The translations under genes were made by a program, and so were the position numbers. This document shows, piece after piece, positions 1 to 5,337 of a DNA stretch of 5,337 nucleotides. A model generated the notes under the pieces. That model worked only from the letters and a program-made list of their open reading frames with translations, had not been told where the DNA came from and made no database searches. Origin of the DNA: Paracoccaceae bacterium (GTDB lineage: Bacteria; Pseudomonadota; Alphaproteobacteria; Rhodobacterales; Rhodobacteraceae); assembly GCA_003565055.1 (NCBI GenBank), contig PXDM01000092.1, forward strand, positions 1 through 5,337, given 5' to 3'. The stretch's first letter is position 1; every line of letters begins with the position of its first letter.

Positions 1-960
1 ATGGCGATCTGGCGGGCGCAGGATGGTGAAATGCACCAGATCCACCGCCGGGTCGGATTTCAGCAGATTGCGCCATGTCCGCTGACCGGCATTCGGCTCG
101 CCTGAGACGAGCAGCACGCTCAGCCGGTCGCGCACGCCGTTGATCTGCACGATGGCGGAATTGTTGCGGGTCGTCAGCTCGCCCTCGGCTTCTTCAAGCT
201 CGAATTGCAGCACATTCATGCCGCCGCGTTCCAGCGTGACCGTGATCTCCATATCCTCGCCGACCGGCACGCGCGCTGTGCGCATGTCTTCGCCGTTGAT
301 CGCGTAATTCAGTGTCGCAAAGCCGCTCTGGCCGGGAGGGACAGCGCCCTGATCCTCGATGCGCAGCCCCAATGTGATCGGCTCGCCGAGGATGGCGAAA
401 GAGGGCGCGTTGCGCAGGATCAGGCGGCGGTCCCAGTCATCCGCGCTGCCGGTTTTCAGCAAGTGAAACGGAGCGGGCAGGGTGAGGCCCGAGGGGCTGT
501 CATGCACCTGCCCGTCGCTGATCGCGAATATGCCCGAGACCCTGTCGCGCGGCAGGTCGGCCAGCGCATCGGCCAGCGCTGTGTACAACTCGGTCCCGGC
601 ATTGCGCGGCCCGTCGCCCAAGCGCACCACGCGGGTTTCGAGATTGCCGACGCCCGCCAGCGTGTCTTCGAGATGCGCAAGCGCCGCCTCGGTCTGCTCG
701 GCGCGGATGTCGATCTTGTTCGAGGCGCTTTCATCGACCACCACAAGCGCGATGTCGCTCAGGGTTTCGCGATCCTCGGTCTGCAGCGAGGGATTCGTGA
801 GTGCCGCGAGCAGCGCGCAGGCCGCGAGCCCGCGCAGCCACCAGCCGCGCAACCCGCGCCAGAGCGCCACGCCCACGAGAAGCGCGGCAAAGGCGGCGAG
901 CGCCCAGATCACGGGCCAGGCGAGAAGGGGCGCGAAGATGACTGTCTGTCCGCCGGTCAT
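1..960 (-). CDS. VWA-domain membrane protein with start of a glutamine-amidotransferase-like domain, partial (C-terminus off the left edge)
   Basis: First 320 residues of a membrane protein; the frame has no stop before the left edge. I read it by translating the reverse complement from the ATG at 960. It has two helices at about 8-34 and 41-57 with a basic loop between them (RGLRGWWLRG), then a VWA domain from about 68 whose MIDAS is intact: ALVVVDESAS gives D76-x-S78-x-S80, with GTELYTAL (probable T123) and ISDG (D149). A beta-sandwich-like stretch follows at about 180-275, then SVLLVSGEPNAG (281-292) and RTWRNLLKSDPAVDLVHF, which resembles the first strand and helix of the type-1 glutamine-amidotransferase-like membrane proteins found next to DUF4159 genes. 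By that family I would expect several hundred more residues. ATG overlaps the previous stop as ATGA, with GAAAGG 8 bases upstream. The only cysteine seen, C48, lies in helix 2. The coding call is firm; the name of the last domain is tentative. Confidence 0.88.
   Translation of the reverse strand, partial: MTGGQTVIFAPLLAWPVIWALAAFAALLVGVALWRGLRGWWLRGLAACALLAALTNPSLQTEDRETLSDIALVVVDESASNKIDIRAEQTEAALAHLEDTLAGVGNLETRVVRLGDGPRNAGTELYTALADALADLPRDRVSGIFAISDGQVHDSPSGLTLPAPFHLLKTGSADDWDRRLILRNAPSFAILGEPITLGLRIEDQGAVPPGQSGFATLNYAINGEDMRTARVPVGEDMEITVTLERGGMNVLQFELEEAEGELTTRNNSAIVQINGVRDRLSVLLVSGEPNAGQRTWRNLLKSDPAVDLVHFTILRPPDRH
556..579 (-). repeat. Two-copy 12-base tandem repeat inside the VWA domain
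   Basis: On the minus strand GCGCTGGCCGAT (579-568) is followed directly by GCGCTGGCCGAC (567-556), 11 of 12 bases identical. It keeps the frame and encodes ALAD-ALAD (residues 128-135), in the helix after the GTELYT motif. It could be a small duplication or just alanine-rich helix coding in a GC-rich genome. Confidence 0.5.
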
Positions 961-3716
961 TGGCCGAGCCTTTCGAGTAGCGCGGGGACATGCACCTGAT
1001 CGGATTTGTAGTTTCCGGTCAGCACATGGGTGATCAGATTGATCCCGAAGCGATAGGCGATCTCGCGCTGTTCCTCGCCTGCAAAGCCCATGCCGAGCCG
1101 CACCAGCGGGCGGCCGCCATCATCCACGGCCCAGGCAGCGGCCCAGTCATGCCCGCCGATGATCACTGGCGTCACCCCGTCATTGAGGTTGCGAAACGGC
1201 ATCCCGTCAGCGCGTTCGGCATCGGGCGGGGCGGCCTCGACCCAGACATCGCGGCCTTGGTAACGCCCCGGAAAGTCCTGGATCAGATAGAAGGTGCGGG
1301 TGAGGACATGATCTTCGGGGATCGGCTCCAGTGGCGGCAGGTCGAGCGGGCGGGCGATGGCTTGCAGCCGACGCGCTTCGGGCGTGGTGCGGGTCAGCCC
1401 TGCGAGTTCCGCATCGCGCGTGTCGAACATGATCATGCCGCCCCCGCGCAGATAGCGATTGAGTTTCGCATAGGCCGCGTCCGAGGGGATGGGCGTGTCC
1501 TCGGTGATCGGCCAGTAGAGGAAGGGAAAGAAGGTAAGTTCATCGCGCTCGATATCAATGCCGATGGGCGGCGCAGGCTCGATCGAGGTGCGCGCATAGA
1601 GCACGCGGCTTAGCCCCAGCAGCCCCGCGCGCGCCACCTCATCGACGCGGACATCGCCGGTCAGGACATGGCCGAAGGCCATTTGCGACGTCGCCTGCAG
1701 CGCCAGACGGTCATCGGCCTGCGCGGGTGTGGCCTGCAGCAGCGTGATGCCCAGCAGCACAGTCGCGACGCTACCGCCTGCGGCGCGCAGACGCCCCGAG
1801 ATCCAGAGCGCGGCGAGAATGTCGATCATCAGAAGCGCCAGACCAAGGGTCAGAAACAGCCCCGCCAGATCGCGTTCCTGCGCAACAGTGTCGCGCTCGA
1901 CGCTGACGGTGCCGGGCCAGCTTGCTGGCTCCAGCACCATCTCATCCGTGCCGATATTGAGCGCAAGCGTGCCTGCCGCGCTGTGATAGGTGCCGGGGCG
2001 CAGGTCGGGGCCAAAGCGGCCCTCGGCCAACCGCGCGCCCGCAATGACGGGCTGTGCGCTGGCGTCCTGCACCTGGCCGAAGCCGTCAAGCACGCGCTCG
2101 GGCTGCCATGTGGTGCCCTCCATCGCGTCGGACGTCGGTGCAGCGGGGCGGGTGGAGACCGCCAGCCGCTCGAGCATCTGCACGAAGAGACCCGAAAGCG
2201 GCAGGTTCGACCATTGCGCATTCGCGGTCGTGTGGATCAGCACCACTTGCCCGTCGCCCGAGAATTTCCGCGTCACAAGCGGCGTGCCATCGGCGAGCGA
2301 GGCAATCGTGCGTTCGGCAAGCGTCGGATCAGGCTGGGCGAGCACTTGCGCGCCGATGGTCACATCGCCCGGAATCGTCAACCCTGCGAAGGGCGAGTCG
2401 TCGCTGAAGGCGCGCAGCTCGCGGGGCGCGCCCCAGCTCATGGCGCCGCCGACCGTACGCCCGCCGATGCGCAGGCGCACGGGCAGCAGCGGGTCTTCCT
2501 CGGCGCGGGCGACGTCGCTTGCGGCCAGTCGCGGCCCCGCGAAGCGCAGCAACAGCCCGCCATTATTGACGAAATCGAGGATCTGCGCGCTTTCCAGCTC
2601 GCCCAGCTGCGCGATATCGACGAGGATCAGCACATCGGGGGAGGTAAGCAGCAGATCATCGACCGAGGCGCTCTCGATCAGCTCGGCCACAGGCTCCAGG
2701 GCCTGGCGCAGATAGAAAAACGGCGAGAGCAGGTCGAGACCTTCGCGCCCCTCGCGCCCGGTCAGAAGCGCCACCTTGCGCCGCTGCAAGGCGTCATCGC
2801 TGAGCGCCACGGCCCCGGCGCTGCGCTCGCCCGTGATCTGAAAGCGCGTGATGCGGTTGCGCAATTCGGGCTGCAGGGTCAGCTCGACCGTGGCGGCCGC
2901 TGCGCCTGCGTCAAATTCCATCTCGGCGCGGGCCAGCACACGTTCGATGCCCGCCGGGTCGCGCCCGGTGGCGGTGATCTCGACGCTTTGCGCAGGCAGG
3001 CCCTCGGGGCGATGCGCGCTCAAGCTGATGACGCCTTCGCGCAGCGTGGGTGGTGCGAGGGCGAGCGGCGGGCGCGAGGTCTCGAAGACCGTCACGGCAC
3101 CGCGCGCGAGAAGGCTGTCGCGCAGATCGGTGCGGTAGTCATGCGCCAGCCCGTCGCTGATCCAATATGTGTCGAAAGCCTCGGGCAGCGTGTCGATCCA
3201 GGCGTCGAGCTTCGCGGGATCAGCCGTGAACGGGGCAGGGGACAGGTTTGAGACGCGCTCGCTCCAGAAATTCGCGGCGCGGAAGGGGGTTTCGTCATTG
3301 GGCGGATCCGTGAGCGCCACGACGGCCACCGGGCGATCCGCGCGCTGCGCTTCGGCCAGAAGATCATGCACGCGGTCGGTGCGGCGCGTCCAGTCGCGCC
3401 CGCTGGCCCAGCTTGCATCAAGTGCGATCAGGAGCGGCCCTGAGCCATCGCGCGCGGCTTGCGGGTTCAGCACAGGCCCGGCGAAGCCGAAGATCAGCGC
3501 CGCAATGGCCAGCGCGCGCAACAGCAGGAGCCAGAGGGGCGTCTTGTCGGTCTCGGTCGTTTCATCCTTCAGCCCGATCAGGAGCGCCACACCGGGGAAG
3601 CGGCGGATCACGGGCGCGGGCGGCACAGCGCGCAGCAGCCACCACAAGAGCGGCAGCGCAACGAGCGCTGCGAGCAAGAGCGGTGCGGTAAAGCCAAGCG
3701 GACCGAATGAAATCAT
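957..3716 (-). CDS. BatA-like / DUF4159 domain inner-membrane protein
   Basis: Inner-membrane protein of 919 residues. In order: a BatA-type (aerotolerance regulator N-terminal) hairpin with helices at about 7-28 and 59-79 flanking a cytoplasmic loop (RRFPG at 38-42); a VWA-like region at about 93-215 with degenerate MIDAS D100-x-S102-x-A104 and a later SDG (187-189); beta-rich linkers; a glutaminase-fold-like region at about 313-395 (SPDVLILVD, then DFVNNGGLLL); a second hairpin with helices at about 618-640 and 648-664; then DUF4159 at about 672-903, including ELTFFPFLYWPI and LNRYLRGGGMIMFDTRD. Positive residues in the two short loops place the VWA and DUF4159 parts in the periplasm. The protein has no cysteine. 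ATG at 3716 is preferred over the in-frame ATG at 3755, because it begins the hydrophobic N-terminus, has AGGGGG 5 bases upstream and overlaps the DUF58 stop by one base. The biochemical role is unknown; an envelope function is inferred. Confidence 0.93.
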   Translation of the reverse strand: MISFGPLGFTAPLLLAALVALPLLWWLLRAVPPAPVIRRFPGVALLIGLKDETTETDKTPLWLLLLRALAIAALIFGFAGPVLNPQAARDGSGPLLIALDASWASGRDWTRRTDRVHDLLAEAQRADRPVAVVALTDPPNDETPFRAANFWSERVSNLSPAPFTADPAKLDAWIDTLPEAFDTYWISDGLAHDYRTDLRDSLLARGAVTVFETSRPPLALAPPTLREGVISLSAHRPEGLPAQSVEITATGRDPAGIERVLARAEMEFDAGAAAATVELTLQPELRNRITRFQITGERSAGAVALSDDALQRRKVALLTGREGREGLDLLSPFFYLRQALEPVAELIESASVDDLLLTSPDVLILVDIAQLGELESAQILDFVNNGGLLLRFAGPRLAASDVARAEEDPLLPVRLRIGGRTVGGAMSWGAPRELRAFSDDSPFAGLTIPGDVTIGAQVLAQPDPTLAERTIASLADGTPLVTRKFSGDGQVVLIHTTANAQWSNLPLSGLFVQMLERLAVSTRPAAPTSDAMEGTTWQPERVLDGFGQVQDASAQPVIAGARLAEGRFGPDLRPGTYHSAAGTLALNIGTDEMVLEPASWPGTVSVERDTVAQERDLAGLFLTLGLALLMIDILAALWISGRLRAAGGSVATVLLGITLLQATPAQADDRLALQATSQMAFGHVLTGDVRVDEVARAGLLGLSRVLYARTSIEPAPPIGIDIERDELTFFPFLYWPITEDTPIPSDAAYAKLNRYLRGGGMIMFDTRDAELAGLTRTTPEARRLQAIARPLDLPPLEPIPEDHVLTRTFYLIQDFPGRYQGRDVWVEAAPPDAERADGMPFRNLNDGVTPVIIGGHDWAAAWAVDDGGRPLVRLGMGFAGEEQREIAYRFGINLITHVLTGNYKSDQVHVPALLERLGQ
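969..974 (-). promoter_or_regulatory. Ribosome-binding site for the VWA/amidotransferase-like gene
   Basis: Minus-strand GAAAGG sits eight bases before the ATG at 960, within the final codons (LLERLGQ) of the DUF4159 gene. With the ATGA stop/start overlap it indicates translational coupling. Confidence 0.65.
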
Positions 3717-4594
3717 CAGCGCCCCCTGCCTGCGTCGAGCTGTTGCCACATCCACAACAGCGCCGCGCTGGCGGGCTGATCCGTGTGATGGGTGGTGACC
3801 TGCCAGCCGGTCGCGCGGGCGAGGGCGTTCAGCATGTCCTTGCGCTCTGCAAGCCGCGCCCGGTAGCGTTCCTGCAGGTCATTGGCGCGCAATGTCTCAT
3901 GGCGCAGCGCGCCGGTCATGGATTCAAAGATCGAGCGGCCCTGATAGGGAAACTCCTCTTCCACCGGATCGAGGATCTGCACGATCATGCCGCGAATGCC
4001 CCGATCTGCGGCGCGCCCGACACTGTCTTGCACGCGGGTGGGATCGCCAAGAAAATCCGACAGATACACGACCTGTGAATGGGCTGGCAGCACCGCATCG
4101 GGCGGCGTGCCGTAATCGTCGCGCGGCCCGTCCTGCACCAGACGCAGCGCGAGCGGGTCAAGCTGCGCGCGGCCCGAGCGCGCGGGCAGGTCGGGCATGA
4201 GCCCCACGCGCTCGCCGCCCTTGATCAGCGTGACCGCGAGCGCCAGCGCAAGGAGCCTTGCGCGCTCGGCCTTGGGCGCACGGGATGTGTCGCCGGTGAA
4301 TTGCATGGCCTGGGACTGGTCGACCCAGAGCGTGATCGCCTGCGCCGCCTGCCATTCGGTTTCGCGCACGAAATGCACATCGGCGCGGCCAGAGCGGCGC
4401 CAGTCGATCCGCGCGCCCCAATCGCTGGGCGTGGCCTGCCGGTATTGCCAGAACTCGTCGCCATGCCCTGCGCGTTTGCGCCCATGCGCACCGGGCAGGA
4501 CCGAGGCTGCGAGCTGGTTGGCCTGCGCGAGCAGTGCGGGCAGGGGGGCTGCGAGCCCTTCGGCCCGCGCACGCAGCGTTGCGGGATGGGTCAA
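3716..4594 (-). CDS. DUF58 domain protein (VWA-like partner of MoxR), TTG start
   Basis: Soluble 292-residue protein of the DUF58 family, the usual neighbour and probable partner of MoxR ATPases. The signature lies at about 47-81: EFWQYR, then SDWGARIDWRRSGRADVHF and VRETEW. A VWA-like fold follows: the first strand ends in LWVDQSQAM (89-97), where the MIDAS motif D-x-S-x-S reads D92-x-S94-x-A96, so one metal-binding hydroxyl is missing; a later strand gives VVYLSDF (175-181). There is no transmembrane helix, unlike the longer DUF58 proteins with two N-terminal helices, and no cysteine. The start is TTG at 4594-4592: an in-frame TGA lies only 12 bases upstream, a GAGGT ribosome-binding site precedes it by 6 bases, and it overlaps the MoxR stop as TTGA. 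The next in-frame ATG comes about 95 codons later, after the signature. Function is inferred from family and context. Confidence 0.95.
   Translation of the reverse strand: MTHPATLRARAEGLAAPLPALLAQANQLAASVLPGAHGRKRAGHGDEFWQYRQATPSDWGARIDWRRSGRADVHFVRETEWQAAQAITLWVDQSQAMQFTGDTSRAPKAERARLLALALAVTLIKGGERVGLMPDLPARSGRAQLDPLALRLVQDGPRDDYGTPPDAVLPAHSQVVYLSDFLGDPTRVQDSVGRAADRGIRGMIVQILDPVEEEFPYQGRSIFESMTGALRHETLRANDLQERYRARLAERKDMLNALARATGWQVTTHHTDQPASAALLWMWQQLDAGRGR
3722..3727 (-). promoter_or_regulatory. Ribosome-binding site for the BatA-like/DUF4159 gene
   Basis: Minus-strand AGGGGG is separated by five bases (CGCTG) from the ATG at 3716. It lies in the last codons of the DUF58 gene and supports the ATG at 3716 over the in-frame ATG 39 bases upstream. 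Confidence 0.7.
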
Positions 4595-5337
4595 GCCGCC
4601 ACCTCAATCCGGGTGGCGCTGGCGGTCACGCGGTCAATGATCTCGCCGAGATTCTCGCCCCGCGCCCGTGCGGCGAAGCCCAGCGCCATGCGGTGCAGGA
4701 GCACCGGGCGCGCCATTTCGGCCACGTCCTCGACCGACGGGGCGAGCCGCCCTTCAAGCAGCGCGCGTGCGCGCACCGTGAGCATGAGCGCCTGCGCGGC
4801 CCGTGGCCCTGGACCCCAACTCACGGCATCCTTGACAGCGGCATGCGCGTCGCCCTCATGCGGGCGGCAGGCGCGGACCAGATCGAGGATCGCATCCACG
4901 ACTGTCTCGCCCACGGGCATCCGGCGCAGCAGACGTTGCGCGGCGAGCAGGTCCGCGCCGGTGAACACCTCATGCGCGGCACCTTCGCCGTCGCCCGTGG
5001 TCGCAAGCAAAATGTCGCGCTCGGTCGCACGGTCGGGATATTCGACGTCGATCTGCACGAGGAACCGGTCCAGCTGCGCTTCGGGCAGGGGATAGGTGCC
5101 CTCCTGCTCGATGGGGTTTTGCGTGGCGAGCACGTGAAAGGGCCGCTCCAGCGCATGATGCGCGCCAGCGACGGTCACTTCGCCCTCCTGCATCGCCTGC
5201 AAGAGCGCGGCCTGCGTGCGCGGCGAGGCGCGGTTGATCTCATCGGCCATCAGCAACTGGCAGAAAATCGGCCCCTCGATGAAACGGAACGCGCGTTTGC
5301 CGTCCTCGGCCACATCGAGCACTTCGGAGCCCAGAAT
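4591..5337 (-). CDS. MoxR-family AAA+ ATPase, partial (N-terminus off the right edge)
   Basis: Cytoplasmic AAA+ ATPase of the MoxR family, thought to act as a chaperone-like machine together with VWA proteins. The frame is open to the right edge, giving 248 visible residues; the family is usually about 330, so roughly 85 N-terminal residues, including Walker A, are outside the window. Visible, numbered from the edge: the ILGSEVL segment at 1-7, equivalent to the family's D-I-x-G-x-E-V-L motif; Walker B LLMADE at 28-33 followed by INRASPRTQAALLQAM; sensor 1 ATQNP at 71-75; EGTYPLPEAQLDRF at 79-92 with a probable arginine finger at R91; a helical lid; and sensor 2 GPGPRA with R179, where many MoxR proteins have G-x-S-P-R. 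A GTG at 5322-5320 is internal, not the start. The stop TGA (4593-4591) lies inside the DUF58 start. Family assignment is very secure; the substrate is unknown. Confidence 0.96.
   Translation of the reverse strand: MLGSEVLDVAEDGKRAFRFIEGPIFCQLLMADEINRASPRTQAALLQAMQEGEVTVAGAHHALERPFHVLATQNPIEQEGTYPLPEAQLDRFLVQIDVEYPDRATERDILLATTGDGEGAAHEVFTGADLLAAQRLLRRMPVGETVVDAILDLVRACRPHEGDAHAAVKDAVSWGPGPRAAQALMLTVRARALLEGRLAPSVEDVAEMARPVLLHRMALGFAARARGENLGEIIDRVTASATRIEVAA
4601..4605 (-). promoter_or_regulatory. Ribosome-binding site for the DUF58 TTG start
   Basis: Minus-strand GAGGT lies six bases (GGCGGC) before the TTG at 4594. It falls inside the last codons of the MoxR gene. Together with the in-frame TGA at 4606-4604 it fixes the unusual start codon. 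Confidence 0.75.

Noticed and set aside
731..991. A minus-strand open frame of 86 codons spanning the end of the DUF4159 gene and the start of the next gene.
   Set aside because: Its product is almost all Arg, Ala and Leu with no motif. The frame starting at 960 has an ATGA overlap, a ribosome-binding site and recognisable domains.
205..999. Plus-strand open frames of 264 and 183 codons over the last gene.
   Set aside because: The minus-strand frame from 960 to 1 is uninterrupted and gives two helices and an intact VWA MIDAS motif. The plus-strand products are Arg/Gln-rich with no domain.
2737..2760. A short repeated motif encoding REGREG in the DUF4159 protein.
   Set aside because: Only two short units, easily explained by local codon composition; no sign of an expandable tandem array.
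1668..3251. A 527-codon open frame on the plus strand, antisense to the DUF4159 gene.
   Set aside because: Its product is rich in Arg, Gln, His and Ala with no recognisable domain, as expected of the complement of a high-GC gene. The minus-strand frame encodes clear BatA, VWA-like and DUF4159 features over the same bases.
3717..3755. An upstream start (ATG at 3755) that would add 13 residues to the BatA-like/DUF4159 protein.
   Set aside because: The added residues (MDVATARRRQGAL) are basic and come before the normal hydrophobic BatA-type N-terminus. The ATG at 3716 has a better ribosome-binding site and the stop/start overlap seen at the other junctions.
4079..5095. A 338-codon open frame on the plus strand, across the DUF58 and MoxR genes.
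   Set aside because: It crosses the boundary of two secure minus-strand genes, has low-complexity Ser/Arg/Ala composition and no family motif. It is a shadow frame.
1..5337. Possible promoter, terminator, tRNA, CRISPR array or mobile element.
   Set aside because: The minus strand is coding without a gap, and no gene is interrupted. I saw no direct-repeat array, no terminal inverted repeats and no hairpin followed by a T-run outside the coding frames.

Overview
The window is a gene-dense, GC-rich stretch that is coding on the minus strand from end to end. Two complete genes sit between two genes cut by the window edges. Base composition, strong G/C preference at third codon positions, and the family set (MoxR-type AAA+ ATPase, short soluble DUF58 protein, BatA-like/DUF4159 membrane protein, VWA/glutamine-amidotransferase-like membrane protein) point to an alphaproteobacterium, most likely Rhodobacterales. 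That assignment is an inference from protein style, since there is no rRNA or other marker here.

Layout in the direction of transcription, right to left. (1) 5337-4591: C-terminal three quarters of a MoxR-family AAA+ ATPase; its Walker A end lies off the right edge. (2) 4594-3716: DUF58 protein starting at TTG and overlapping the MoxR stop by 4 bases (TTGA). (3) 3716-957: 919-residue membrane protein with a BatA-like two-helix N-terminus, a VWA-like region, a glutaminase-fold-like region, a second membrane hairpin and a C-terminal DUF4159 domain; it overlaps DUF58 by one base (TGATG). (4) 960-1: first 320 residues of a membrane protein with two helices, a VWA domain with an intact MIDAS motif, and the beginning of a probable type-1 glutamine-amidotransferase-like domain; it overlaps gene 3 by 4 bases (ATGA) and runs off the left edge. 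All three junctions overlap and each downstream start has its own Shine-Dalgarno-like sequence, so this is one translationally coupled operon. No intergenic gap exists in which to look for a promoter or terminator, and I see no RNA gene, mobile element or CRISPR array.

MoxR ATPases are typically encoded beside VWA-domain proteins and are thought to act with them as chaperone-like machines. Here a cytoplasmic ATPase and a cytoplasmic DUF58 adaptor would work with two inner-membrane proteins whose VWA domains are predicted to face the periplasm. From memory, an operon of the same composition in Rhizobium leguminosarum (RL3499-RL3502) was reported to be needed for normal cell shape and envelope integrity, so an envelope role is the best guess. 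The molecular substrate is unknown. The system is conserved and poorly understood rather than new; the most interesting points are the distribution of intact and degenerate MIDAS motifs, the signal-peptide-like segment in the middle of gene 3, and the succession of cysteine-free glutaminase-like folds.
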